From the NCBI GenBank assembly GCA_948099385.1, contig CANUEZ040000180.1, positions 756,501-820,500 of the forward strand: 64,000 nt of DNA, read 5' to 3'. Position 1 is the first letter of the stretch; each line of letters begins with the position of its first letter. A model generated the notes under the pieces. It was not told the DNA's origin. It saw nothing but the letters and a program-made list of their open reading frames with translations, and did no database searches. Made by a program: the position numbers and the translations under genes. Below, one piece after another: positions 45,671-56,400 of the stretch. The stretch is from Fasciola hepatica (Eukaryota; Platyhelminthes; Trematoda; Plagiorchiida; Fasciolidae).

Positions 45671-46232
45671 CTGGGGTGATTATTTCCTCACCCATGACCC
45701 TCAGTTTGCTCCGGATATCTCCTACTCCTTCTTTTCCGGCTGTCTGAATAAACTGTCTAATACTTCACAGGCTGTACCTAAAAAGAGGTCTCTTGTCTTG
45801 CCAATCCATAAAAAGTACCATAAACATCTCAAACAACTACATAATTCCAATGACTTTTCAATTTTTATTCGTCTAAACCGCCTCTCCACACTTATCCAAC
45901 GACAAGATAATACGCGACTTCATGACCAAGAAGCCAAGGCACTGAGTCATCCCAACAAGCCGCAACTTCTTTCTATTTTGCGTAAGTTTAGAAACGCTGA
46001 TGTTAAGGCCGACTTCCAACTTCTGATTCTGGATAATAACTCATCTATCACCTCCCCACCTTGTATGGCCAAAGCTTTCAATGCATTCTCTGCTTCAGCC
46101 ATGGCTCCAGCTACTGTCATTGCCCCTCCCCCACCTTCGCCACTTACCGACTCTGTCCTTTCTACGATACCCTTCGATGCCAGGAGTATTTCTAAGCTAC
46201 TATCCAATAGCAACCCCCCCCCCATCGATTAG
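45546..46232 (+). pseudogene. LINE ORF2 linker between endonuclease and RT
   Basis: A 228-residue frame overlapping the previous one because of a frameshift. It has WALLVTLIRRNDWGDYFLTH, basic helices (HKKYHKHLKQLHNSND; RLNRLSTLIQRQDN), HPNKPQLLSILRKFRN and FDARSISKLLSNSNPPP. It breaks at the C10 run 46,214-46,223. The correct continuation (GPDGLPP) is one frame away. Confidence 0.8.
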
Positions 46233-46288
46233 GCCCGGATGGCTTACCACCAGTTGCGCTTTTCAATGGTGGACCGGATTTCCCCCTG

Positions 46289-47371
46289 TTGTTGCTTAAC
46301 CTTTTCACTCTTTCACTTAATGGTAGCACCATACCAACTAACTGGAAGCGCTCGGTAATCGTTTCCATTCATAAAAAGGGACCTTCACATGAGATATCCA
46401 ATTATCGCCCTATAAACCATACTCGCAGCTTATCCAGATTAATGGAAAAAGTAGGTAAAGGTCACATTATTAACTATTTATTAAGCCTCAGTCTTATTAA
46501 TCACAACCAACATGGATTCCTCCGTTCACGGTCCTGCATGACTTGTCAATATGATTTTTTGAATCTCGTCACCGACTCTGCTGAAAGTGGGAAATCTTTT
46601 GTTATTCATCTTGACTTATCCAAGGCATTTGATCGTGTACCTCACCCCCAACTTTTACCAAATCTGCGGTCATTTGGCATTGTCGATCCAGTTCTTTCTT
46701 TGTTCTCATCTTACTTATCGCATCGTTCACAGGTTGTCTTAATTAACGGGCACACCTCTAATCCTAAGCCTGTTACTAGCGGTGTTATTCAGGGCCGTGT
46801 TTTAGGCCCCCTGCCTTTCCTCCTATATATAAATGGTATGTTTCCGACAATACTTGAAGGCACATCGTTTTTGTTCTCGGATGACATTAAGATAGTCTAC
46901 ACTTTTTCGCCTGGAAACCTCAGTAATACTATCCCTAAAATCTTAGCCGCTCTTGATGATTGGTGCTCAACCTGGGCGATGAAATTCTTCGCCGACAAGT
47001 GTATTTTTCTTATTCACAAATGCCAGATCCCTCCTGGTTCTTTACGCATCGGCCGCTCACCCATCGACAGCCAGCCCTTGGTAAAAGACTTTGGCTTAAT
47101 TTATTCTTGCTCTTTCAACTTCTCGGAACATGCTGTCTTCCCAAAGGAAAAGGCTAAAAAGTGTCTTCGCCTTCTATTCAGATCCTTTCAGCTTAGGGAG
47201 AGCATTCTTTACATGTACAAAGTACATGCCAGGCCCCTTCTCGAATATTGTCCCCTAATCTTCAGTAGTATGAGAAAATCCGACATGATTATTATCGAAT
47301 GTTTTCAAAGAAGATCCACAAAGCGGCTTATCGGTTGGTCATCCAACTTTAACTACAGGGAGCGATGCTGA
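46289..47371 (+). CDS. LINE reverse transcriptase domain
   Basis: 360 residues, open. In order: WKRSVIVSIHKKG (19-31), NYRPI (38-42), NQHGFLRSRSC (73-83), motif A HLDLSKAFDRVPH (107-119), motif B SGVIQGRVLGP (164-174), motif C FLFSDDIKI (194-202; the D-D pair is intact, although FADD is usual), KFFADKC (motif D/E region), and thumb blocks LIYSCSFNFSEHA and RPLLEYCPLIFSSMRKSDM. So all three catalytic aspartates are present. The frame really begins before this point (GPDGLPP at ~46,230) and ends at a TGA (47,369-47,371) that interrupts it. The same frame continues to 47,776. CR1-like by the C-terminal blocks. Confidence 0.9.
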   Translation: MLLNLFTLSLNGSTIPTNWKRSVIVSIHKKGPSHEISNYRPINHTRSLSRLMEKVGKGHIINYLLSLSLINHNQHGFLRSRSCMTCQYDFLNLVTDSAESGKSFVIHLDLSKAFDRVPHPQLLPNLRSFGIVDPVLSLFSSYLSHRSQVVLINGHTSNPKPVTSGVIQGRVLGPLPFLLYINGMFPTILEGTSFLFSDDIKIVYTFSPGNLSNTIPKILAALDDWCSTWAMKFFADKCIFLIHKCQIPPGSLRIGRSPIDSQPLVKDFGLIYSCSFNFSEHAVFPKEKAKKCLRLLFRSFQLRESILYMYKVHARPLLEYCPLIFSSMRKSDMIIIECFQRRSTKRLIGWSSNFNYRERC

Positions 47372-47776
47372 TCGCTCAAAATCGAACCACTGTGGCTCCG
47401 TCCCATCAAGCTAAATTTGGTATTTTTGTACAGGCTATTGACTAAGCAGTCCCATTCCTCTAACCAGTTGTGCTTCTCCCCGGATACCGCATATTCACTT
47501 CGTAATAGACAGTATACTATCACCACACCCTCCGCGAGGACTGTTCTACGCTCTAGGTTCTTTCTCTTCACGTACTCCAGAATCTGGAATAAACTTCCCT
47601 CGCACGTCAGATCTTCTCAGTCAAAGTACGCATTCGTGCATTCCATTGATAAATTCCTTTCTATCCCAACTGTTTTGCGCTTATTCAACGTTCACATAAC
47701 CGAAAGTCAAGCTTATGAGAAAGGTTTCGACTTTAAAGCCATTGCCCTGCTTTCTCGCTTTACCTTACCTTCCTAA
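47372..47776 (+). pseudogene. LINE ORF2 C-terminus after an in-frame TGA
   Basis: Same frame as the RT. It opens SLKIEPLWLRPIKLNLVF, then SARTVLRSRFFLFTYSRIWN, RSSQSKYAFVHSIDKFL and ITESQAYEKGFDF. It serves as the reference for the C-terminal fragments at 59, 20,626, 42,810 and 50,391. Confidence 0.85.
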
Positions 47777-48096
47777 ATAACTCCACCGCTTTTGAAATTC
47801 TGATTGCTCCGTTTGACCGCTTCTCCTTAGACTTCGCCATTGACGTATGTGAAGCACGTCTGCATCCATAGCTGTTTTTCCATACCAACTTATAGGATCT
47901 TGTCAAATAACTTTGAAGTAAATGCTTCCAGATGCGTTCGTATCTATAGAGACCACCGTAATACTCCCCACAGATTGTCAATATGCCTCATCCGCTCCAC
48001 GATTTATTACCCTTATCTAGTTATATCGCGTCTGCGGTCCTGAAACCAACCTCAACAAGGCTGTAAAAACTGCATTAGTAACCAATCCCTGGTTGG

Positions 48097-48402
48097 CTAT
48101 ATATATATATATATATACGTGTATATATATATAGTCATTACTGTCCTGTAATTATTAACACAAGCATGGTGAGTAACTCAACACTCCTCGATATCTCTTA
48201 GCTTACAATGCCTCTTTTCCGCACCAGGTCCCACCACATATACTTCCCTCACCACCTCTGCGACTTTCAACTGGAAAATCTGGTGTTTATCTCACTTAGC
48301 TTGGCTCACTAATTGAACTCAACACCCAGTTATGACATCACCAATTCTGTTCCCATCTTATATATATATATATACATATATGTATATACACACATATATA
48401 TA
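48097..48402. repeat. TA-rich microsatellites in the LINE 3' UTR
   Basis: TA runs at 48,097-48,132 and 48,360-48,402, with a shorter one near 48,610-48,630. Similar TA runs occur at comparable places in the UTRs near 2,308 (+) and 23,690-23,727 (-). Confidence 0.75.
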
Positions 48403-48790
48403 CCTTTGGTATGCTCGGCTCACTTTTCTGCTCCCTCATTACTAGATCGTACCATTTTACACCATAATTTGCACACATAAATAAACTTAAACAGGTTCGT
48501 CCTTTAGTGATAGGTGCTTGCCCTCACTTAATTAGTATCAGACCCCAATGTGCCACAGTCTTCTGCGTCCGACGGCTTTCCCATGACCCGTCCGATGATC
48601 GCACCCACATATACAGCTGTATATGTATATACCTTGGGTACGCTGCACTCACTATTCTCCTCCCTCCTAACTAGATCGTACCAATAAACAAGATAATTTG
48701 CGTACATATGCATGTAATTAATAATTTTTAAAAACCCTTCAGTCTTTTAGTGATAGGTGCTCTGCTTCACTTAATTCCTGTCTCAGGCTA
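48398..48790 (+). repeat. Imperfect ~228-bp tandem duplication in the LINE 3' UTR
   Basis: The block atatacctttggtatgctcg...ctccctcattactagatcgtacc...ttagtgataggtgct...cacttaatt (48,398-48,535) repeats from 48,626 as atataccttgggtacgct...ctccctcctaactagatcgtacc...ttagtgataggtgct...cacttaatt. Each unit starts right after a TA microsatellite. Confidence 0.75.
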
Positions 48791-50387
48791 GAACACAGCG
48801 GTCCCATCCTACTTTTCTTGCGCCTTTCTCGTATAGTTGAGTCTTGTCACACTGACTACCATGCCTTAGTAACTAGGCCTCACTGCTCTGCGCATATCCT
48901 CACGGTAAGTTAAGACCCCATTCCAATCGGTATCCGTATACCTCTGATTCCTCATGGCCCCGCGGAATACCAGCACGTTGGCTCTAACATGAAAAATCCT
49001 CACCTTAACACCCAGTGTTTTCCTTCCTTTTTACTGTTTGCCTTCCTTGATCGCAGCTGGTGAACCGACCAGACTGCTATCTTTCTATTTTCCCATTCTT
49101 CTTCCTGATCATACCCTCTACTATTGTTTTATTCCTAGTTCCCAAATGGACGCCCTCTCCTCATCCACCGCCAACCTGATATCACCCAACCACCCTAGAT
49201 AGCTACCAGCCTCCGTCTAGGATCCCTAATAGACCGACCCACTAGCCGAAGGATAATTAACTGTTCAGATAACAAAATTTTCATTCTCTGGTTTCCATTA
49301 AAGCGATATTCATAACCCACAGTTGGAACACTCTCCAGACTGCCGCACCCCTGATCTCTTTCAGATCGCATTGGTTACTTGTGTAGCCATCGACAAACTC
49401 GACGTTAGTCCCGGATTACCGTAAGGACTAGACGATTTGATCAATGGTTTAAACCTTTACTCTTGCCTGCTGACATTATACAGGGCCCCGCACACGGAGT
49501 ACCAAACCCTCATGAAAGTCTCACGGGGTCGCAGAGTACTAAACCAATGACCGGAACCCAGCCCTCGCTGTCCACTTCGCCAAACCAGCCCCTTTTTACC
49601 TGCTACCCTCAACATACTACCTGCCTCACCTGCAACCAAGGTCTTTATGAAACAGAATACCTGCCATCTGCAGCCAACCAGAACTTGGCTAATAGTTTTT
49701 ATCACGTTTACATAGACATTTTTATCTTCACACTCTTCCCATTTCTGTCTAGCCGCACCAGTAGAGCTTGTCTCCACTAGCCCGTCTCTTCGACGGCTCT
49801 TCTGTGAAAGTCCGTTCTGCTTCCATACACCATTCATGCTCCTCAAAAGTTCACTGCAATCCTTGTGAAGCTTTTCGTCTTCATGTGAATTCCCATATGA
49901 CACTCTAATCACCTGCACAAAAGTTCCGTTTAATTATCACCTTTGACTCACCTGCATTCATTTCACACGCTTCCCCTACAATTAGTTACCTAATGCTGGA
50001 TCAGTGTTCTATATTTCGCTGGCATCTCTGACTGCGCGTAGATAGCCCCATGCGTACTTTAATTTTAATATTGTTCTTTGGCATCTCTTCCGCCCGGTTA
50101 CTCGTTAGTGACCGACGAATTATCGCTTACATCAACAACCGCACCTTTGTCCAGCTATCCACACCGCCCTCACCGAATTCGAAACCGATTCGCAATTCCC
50201 GCTTCAACTATTACCACTTTGGTTCACTCAAACACTACATGACTCTACTATAGTATTTCGGTTGCTGTGTTATTTATAAACTTATGACTTGTAAATACCT
50301 CACATTGACATGTACTGTTGTATTCTCCGATATTGCCTTGTGCTAATGTATTGACCACGGTCAAGAAATATACAATATTCAATATTC

Positions 50388-51470
50388 AAAAAGCACCACT
50401 GGAAGTTCGTTCACTCGAACACCCAGCAGCATTAAGGAACAGGGTACGTGAATTCTTTGTAGTGCCCAAAGTAATCCATTTTACAAACCCTCACATCACG
50501 GAGGATAGGGCTTATGAAATTGGTCTAGGTTTTTGATTAACTTCACACCGTTCACCAATCAACCGCAGCTGGAACCCATCCAGACTGCGGGCTTTCTCTC
50601 GATTTTCTTCCAGAATAGTCCTGTCGTTTGGATTTTCATAAACGTCGACCACTGAAGGAATTTTCAAAATATCCGGCCTCTCAGTACGTTGAAAATATAC
50701 TTCTGTCTCTCTTGATTTGTATTTACCAAATAAGTGGCATCTGGAATCAGAAGACCGCGAAAACTGGTGAAATACAGACGGACTCCATAAAACGATAGCT
50801 TGCAAAATCCCCCAAATCAGTACCCCAAAACCCTCCGGGATGCACCAGTGATACTCTCCTCATCACCTCTCTACCCCACTCGACCTGTGCTTATTGACAT
50901 TCAACTCTCTGCGCAGTTCGATAGGAAAAATACCATGAAAAAACCTGGCAGACCAATTTTGCTTTTTATTGCCCCTCTGCTGACGTACCGTGACACGCAC
51001 TTTTCGAAATGCATTAAAATCTGTGTTCTTTCACGCCTTTCAGCATGTTCATCATAAGTATGCATTGCAGCTCGATCCTCACTTCAGCCTGACAGAAACC
51101 AACGGGATTTTTCTCCGACCCTTCCACTAAACTCCGCACGACCCTCCCTAATGTTTATCTCAGTCCACTATCCGCGGAACAAAAAGGGGTAATCCTGCGA
51201 GTGAAAAGCGGTAAACTCTTCTTGTCGTATATTATCTCCCTTGCAAGCTTTGGATTCTACAGACTTCTAAATGCGTTTACCCTGAAATTATTTCACGCTT
51301 ATGAGTTGATTGGCTCCATCTCATTATCGGGTCATTTCTACCCTTTTTCATGACAATTTTTCGTATTATTCGACATTCCATCAGCTGACCCTCACCTAAT
51401 ACATTTCTCTGCAATGATCTTGACCCTCAGTTTGACAGGGCAAATCCTACGGAATTTACCCCAAACAGTG
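50388..51470 (+). mobile_element. Second half of the split LINE: ORF2 end and 3' UTR
   Basis: At 50,391-50,536 it reads APLEVRSLEHPAALRNRV, then EFFVVPKVIHFTNPHITE and DRAYEIGLGF before the stop, matching HVRSSQSKYAFVHSI..FLSIPTVLRLFNVHITESQAYEKGFDF at 47,610-47,730. It completes the fragment ending at 43,045. The cagctggaaccc..cagactgc motif at 50,565 marks the 3' UTR. The rest up to about 51,470 is presumably UTR and has no gene I recognise. Confidence 0.75.
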
Positions 51471-51476
51471 ATAAAC

Positions 51477-53133
51477 CTAATTTGGCCTTTCATCTGACTC
51501 TACCTCGTACGCCATCGATACATATTTGCCCAGTTCTATACATTTGCACGACCCGTAAACTCTGATCTTGCTTACTGCATGCATCTCATCCTTTTGCGAT
51601 AGATAAACCCTTCCCACTACCGCTACCATCTGTTTGCCTACGACTGCCAAATGCTCCCGACATTTCCACCATCCTCCAGTTACAAGCCTGACAGCAGCTC
51701 CCCCTGTACAACCCAAACTACTTTGCAAGTCTCTTCGAGTAACTGAGATGGTCCTGCTTGTCCTTCCATTGCTTGGTACCATAGGATTATCGAGTCCGTA
51801 ATCGGGTGAGTCTTGGGTAGTATCGCCTGAAGTTTCACACCCTGAAGCTGATCGGAGTAGTTCATTTGTCCTCCAACACAAATTATCCAATTTATCAAAA
51901 CTGGATCGAGTTTCAGTTGAGTTCTTTTCATCGAAGATTTGTTAGCACAAGGGTTAATATTCCTGTATCGTAAGCATTTTAACTCTTCATCATAGACCTT
52001 AGCTTGTACAACCAGAATAACACTTCCCTCAGCTTTGGCAATGTCCTGTCACTTTGGCGGCCCATTTCTCGACCCCAAATCTGCGCTACCGCCTCTCATG
52101 GCTGTAAAGTATAATCTAAAATGGGTTATCCAAGCTATCGACTTCAGCGAGTGAAACCAACTAGAGTACCTCGCCAGAAGAGCGTCCCTCCACTTATCCT
52201 GCAATATAGTGAGAATCGTACTTGAAGGATGCTTTGACTCCACTTTCGGCGGTGTTGCAGCAACCTAGGGACAGGTTGGCCATAATGTTTCATCGCTTAT
52301 CAAGAGGCTATGATCTTCGAACCAGTAACTCACACCACTGGGTGAAGTTCTGCCTCTTGCTGCCAAATCTGCAGGATTAGCCTCCGATCTGACATGACGC
52401 CACGGTCAGGGTTCAGACCACTGATGGATTTCAGAAAACGATTCACAATGTAAGTACTAAATCTCGCTCCTGTGCTGTTTGTGTCGTGCAAAACTATAGC
52501 GAAGCCCACTCAGTAGTAAATCTCATCAGAGTTGACTTCATTTTCTTCAATAAGAATCCCAGAGACTCTAAAGGGCAGTCCTGCTGCGGCTTACTCCAAT
52601 CGAGGGAACGTTACAGTCTTCGGATGAGCTACCTTTGGTTTGGAGAACATCAGAGTACGGTAAGGGGCCTTGTCCTTTAAAACCATTCCGGAATACGCCG
52701 CCACTCCATAGCCAACTCCAGAAGCATCAAAAATACACGAAGCTGTGCACCTTCGTTCAGTGAGTCACCCCTAAGAACACAATGCTGAATTTTGAGCGTA
52801 CAAGCGTGTTCCACACTCCGTAACCACTCACTTCAGCATGGTGTGGAGTTTTCCTCAACCTAGCTTCAAGCGGCAAAGTGATTGCAATAACACGTGTAAG
52901 ACGAAACCAACCCCAGCGGATTGAACACTGATGACACTATAGACAGCAAGCCACGCCTTGTTTGAGGTTTTACGTTTACCGTAAATGAAAACGGGAACGT
53001 GCCTTCTACTGCTTTCTATTCCAATCCCAAAATCCTCTCCGGCCTCGGTGCAACCACCGATTTCAAAAGTGGGATGGGCCAGCTCAGATTCCGGCAAAAA
53101 GTTTAGCACCTCCTTACGACTGCAGGACACCTT
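51477..53133 (-). pseudogene. BEL RT end, RNase H and integrase start, decayed
   Basis: On the minus strand, frame 53,130-52,855 reads RKEVLNFLPESELAHPTFE and LAVYSVISV (compare ASEVLKVIP..., ILSAVSGLFDP). Pieces between 52,760 and 52,250 give an RNase H block (GVGYGVA-like, SKPKVAHPKT and a FPRLELAAAV-like stretch). Frame 51,931-51,680 has KLDPVLINWIICVGGQM and WVVQGEL, with KCREHLAVVGKQMV at about 51,640, all from the integrase N-terminal part (LNPK.(I/V)(D/N).LLRVDGR; LWLLKGR; CRR..ATAGKQHM). It is more diverged from the two BEL copies on its right than they are from each other. Its right end is cut by an LTR. Confidence 0.75.
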
Positions 53134-53493
53134 TCAGCAATACGTAGCCGAATTCGCATTGGATCCCGAAATCAAAACACAATTAACCGCGAAATTCTAC
53201 GATACTAGATTCTTAAATACACAATGACATAAAACAGATACGAACACCAATTATGCGATCACACGGATTCAGGAAACGAGAACCAAATGGCGGCGTGCGG
53301 GGAAGGGGCAAGTGCATCGCGCAGGTCCGGAATAGGAAGTGACGGAGTAGCTCGCTGGACGCGAACAAACAAACGTTGGTTCGTAAAAACATAGAGTGCA
53401 TAAAACAAATCGATAGTGTAAGTAGGTGATCGATGCCAAGGGAACATGGAAATGCAGTGCTTTGGGGGGGATTTTCCACGACCGGTAGTTACA
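53134..53493 (-). repeat. BEL 3' LTR of the middle BEL copy
   Basis: 360 bp. On the minus strand it starts TGTAACTACCGGTCGTGGAA and ends in GTATTGCTGA. A purine-rich stretch with gtgggcgc precedes it, the position of a polypurine tract, which makes it a 3' LTR. It lies inside the RT region of the decayed BEL copy to its left. Confidence 0.8.
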
Positions 53494-54035
53494 GCGCCCA
53501 CTAAAATCCTCCAGAATCCTATCAGAGTCAAAGGCTTGGAATGAGGGTACTGATTCTTCCTACCTACCTAGACCCAGCTGTCAGTGAGCGTGCCTTTTAT
53601 TTCTGCCGTCGACGTTCTATTCACAATCGCACTTGATACGGTCGCCAGGCCGACGCAGTGTTACTCTGCACTGTCCATGAAAAACGGCTGATCGACGGCG
53701 GGCGTGAAGGTGGACCATAGGTGCTGTCCTTGAGGGGGCCGTTGTGCCTCGGCCGCTTGCTTTTGAGTGTGTGTACGCGCCTTGGTGTCGTGGGTGAGGT
53801 TGCACTCTGGGCAAATGGTAACACCCACCACCTACGGGAGGTATCTTTAATAATGCCAGTGATAAACGAGGAGCAATCAGCCCTGTGGCGAGTTTGATGG
53901 AGGCCACGAAGTATACACGTGTATCATGTAAGTGCATATGCGTCAGGGTGTGTGATAGTTCAACACTTAAGTTTGTCGTAAGTGCCCCCATGAGAATTCC
54001 TTTACCCAATCCGAAGATGAATGAAGAATAATCTA
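53494..54035 (-). other. BEL 3' non-coding region (middle copy)
   Basis: It lies between the pol stop and the 3' LTR. The part at 53,690-53,790 (cggcgggcgtgaagg...gagtgtgtgt) matches 56,595-56,690 in the next BEL copy. The open frames 54,009-53,617 and 53,824-53,621 (-) sit in non-coding repeat and are not credible genes. Confidence 0.65.
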
Positions 54036-56038
54036 CTAGGCTTCCTTGTTATCGACTTCTCCGTCTTCACTCTCGAGGACGCTGATACTGCGTACATCGT
54101 GGACTAGCAGTCCGTTAGCGGTCTTCACCTTCACAGCTCTTATCATTTCGTCAGAGCTGTCGATGGTTTCCATAACCACTCCCAAATGCAAGGAGCTGAA
54201 ACGCGCGTGTTTGTCGGCAATCACCACCACATCTCTAACCTGGAATGATCTTGTTTTGATCAGCCACTTCTGCAGAGCTTGCAGAGCCCGTAGGTACTCC
54301 AACAGCCATCGTCTCAAAAAATCCTTGTCAAGATAGTTTGCCTGCCTCCATCCGTGAGGGGAGCTCCCAAGAAGGCTTATCGGTCCTTGGAAACCCTCGT
54401 TCGACCTCAAGGTCAATAAGTCTTTCAAGGTGAGCGCCAGATGGGTGGGGTCGCAGTTAGCTAACGGAACCAGTGGGCGGTTTTTCAGAGTTCTCTCGAC
54501 CTTGGTCATGACGGTGCTCCACTTTTTGTCGTCGGGCGGCTGTGGTCTAGTGGTCGACAGCAATATTCGCCTGGTGGACCGGATCAGGCGTCCTCATACG
54601 CCGCCGGCGCCGGATTGGAGTGCCACCGTATAACCTGGGCCACGGTTTGATTCTGCGGTTCAACCCTGCTCATGTTTTTGTGCCGACTCTGCAATTATCG
54701 GTGAGCGCCCACGAAGTTCGACCCATCGTCAGAGTACGTATCCGCCGATAAGCCTCTTCGGTTGATAAAGCGATGCAAGGCCCGGAGGAAAGTGTCGCTT
54801 CTAGTCGAATGAGCAACTTCTAAACGCACGGCGTGTGACTTCATACATGTCACGATACACCCGTATCGTTTTTCCAACCTCTTCTCGCACTTGATCCACA
54901 GAGGCCCGAAATAGTCCAGCCTGGTGTCGCTGAAAGGCCACCAGCTGATAGTCAATCTGCATTCTGGTAGTGGGGCCATGTGCTGTTTGCCCGCCGTGGC
55001 ATTGCGTCTCCTACATCGCATACATAGTTGGATTACGCGTTTTACAGTCGCTCTTCCTTTCAGCAGCCAAAGGCGCTTTCGGACGACGCTCGTCACGTGA
55101 CTTTCCCCGGCATGTCCCTCCACGGCGTGGACGTAATGGATCATTAGCTCTATCACTGGATGTCCAGCCGGCTGCAGTATGGGGTGCTTCGTGTCAAAGC
55201 TCAGATTGGAGTTGGTCAGCCTACCATCTATCCGTAGTAATCCGTTAACGAGTTTGGGGTTTAAATGATTCAAGTCACCTCTCGGAGATGGCGTTCCTTT
55301 TTCGATTGACCCCACTTCCTCCGCCCTCTCGAGTTCTCGGTTGAAAGCTCCCCGTAGTATCATCTTAAATATGTTGTGTTCTGCGGCTCGTAGTTCATCG
55401 GGGCCTATCGGACCCACTCGTATCTTGCCGGAGGGGCGGATCCCTTTCATCAGTGGCAAATGTCCCCTAAACCTGTCTAACCAAACTAACGAACTATGTT
55501 TCTTCATCCGGAAAGAAAATCTGATCAATTGTGATAAACTGGAAGTCTTTTCGATGACTGTGGCCGTCACCACTAGGCCTCTCGTCTCCAGTTCCAATTA
55601 TGGAGGGGTTTTTAGTTCTTACAGGGGCCAGTCCTGTTGAGGCATATGCAAGAATTTCGGTCCTCCGGTCCACGTGTCGAGTTGCCTGAACTTGGTCGCA
55701 CCCCGGGGGCACAGATCGGCTGGGTTATCGCCAGACTTGACCTGTTTCCACTGGTTCGTGGCAATTTCGTCGTGGATGATCGTGAGGCGGTTAGCAACGA
55801 AAGAACTAAACCGGCTCCTGGTGTTGTTAGTGTAGTACAGTACTGCTGTCGAGTCCGTCTAAAAACTGGCCGAAACATCTCTTTACTGCTTGTATCGCCC
55901 TGACTGTTAACACGGCTGCTCCGAGTTCAAGATGCCGGATCGAAACCAACTCCAGTGGGGCAACGCGGGTTTTGGCGATCAGGATCCTCGCAGTGTATTT
56001 TCCATCGCCCGTGTACCATCATCCGTGTAATGAACGTT
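54036..56038 (-). pseudogene. BEL RNase H (part) and integrase, middle copy
   Basis: From 56,038 leftwards, TGDGKYTARILIAKTRVAPL (in one frame) opens in mid RNase H. Frame 55,597-54,695 (300 residues, open) has IRFSFRMKKHSSLVWLDRF, GPIGPDELRAAE, LNPKLVNGLLRIDGRLTNS, the zinc region (HYVHAVEGHAGESHVT then CMRCRRRNATAGK), DTRLDYFGPLWIKC (first catalytic D) and TYSDDGSNFVGAHR (second D). Frame 54,563-54,036 has RPLVPLANCDPTHLAL, LLTLRSNEGFQGPI, QANYLDKDFLRRWL, VRDVVVIADKHA and VVMETIDSSDEMIRAVKVKT. The ~130 bases between, which should hold the catalytic glutamate, are scrambled by frameshifts. The gene is truncated at 56,038 by the LTR of the next copy. Confidence 0.85.
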
Positions 56039-56400
56039 TGAGCAATGCGTAGTCAAATTCGCAACGGATCCCGAAATCAAAAGACGATTATCCGTGATAT
56101 TCTACGATACTAGATTATTACATGAACAATGACGTAAAAAATATACAAACCTCAATAATACGATCACAAAGTCTCAACAACGAGAAACCGAATAGCAGTG
56201 TGTGAGCAAACAGCACGTGCGTCACGCAGGTCCTGAACAAGGATGTGCCAAAGTAGCGCTCTGGGTGCGAACAAACAACAATTGGTCCAGAAAAATAACC
56301 AGTTCGTAAAGAGAAGTCAACAGTGTAGGCAAATGAGTGATGTTGGAAAAACACTGAATCGCGAGGGAAAAAGGGGGATTTTCCACGACCGGCTGTTACA
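56039..56400 (-). repeat. BEL 3' LTR
   Basis: 362 bp. On the minus strand it starts TGTAACAGCCGGTCGTGGAA and ends GCATTGCTCA. The stretch just before it (ggaggattttggtgggcgg) is purine-rich and is a likely polypurine tract. Confidence 0.85.

Larger units (their letters stand above)
43046..50387 (+). mobile_element. Full-length CR1-like LINE (~7.3 kb)
   Basis: The boundaries are set by the host LINE it splits: IWNK at 43,045 and APLEVR from 50,391. It has a ~210-base 5' UTR, ORF1 (from 43,255), ORF2 (endonuclease, linker, RT, C-terminus; to 47,776) and a 2.6-kb 3' UTR. The tail reads gaccacggtcaagaaatatac then aatattcaatattc. The flanks share a short (A)AAAG. ORF2 has a frameshift near 45,600, one at a C10 run (46,214-46,223) and a TGA at 47,369. 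ORF1 has several breaks. It is the best reference copy of this family in the window. Confidence 0.85.

Noticed and set aside
48097..48402. TA runs as a replication origin or promoter TATA cluster
   Set aside because: They are microsatellites at a repeated position of a LINE 3' UTR and are present in other copies.
53105..53134. aaggtgtc next to the LTR at 53,134 as a primer-binding site, like that at 63,603-63,610
   Set aside because: The sequence beyond it translates as BEL RT (RKEVLNFLP), so it belongs to the interrupted element and the match is likely chance.
53617..54009. A 130-residue minus-strand frame after the BEL integrase, as an extra env-like gene
   Set aside because: No signal peptide, membrane span or family motif; the same region in the next copy is non-coding and made of repeats.
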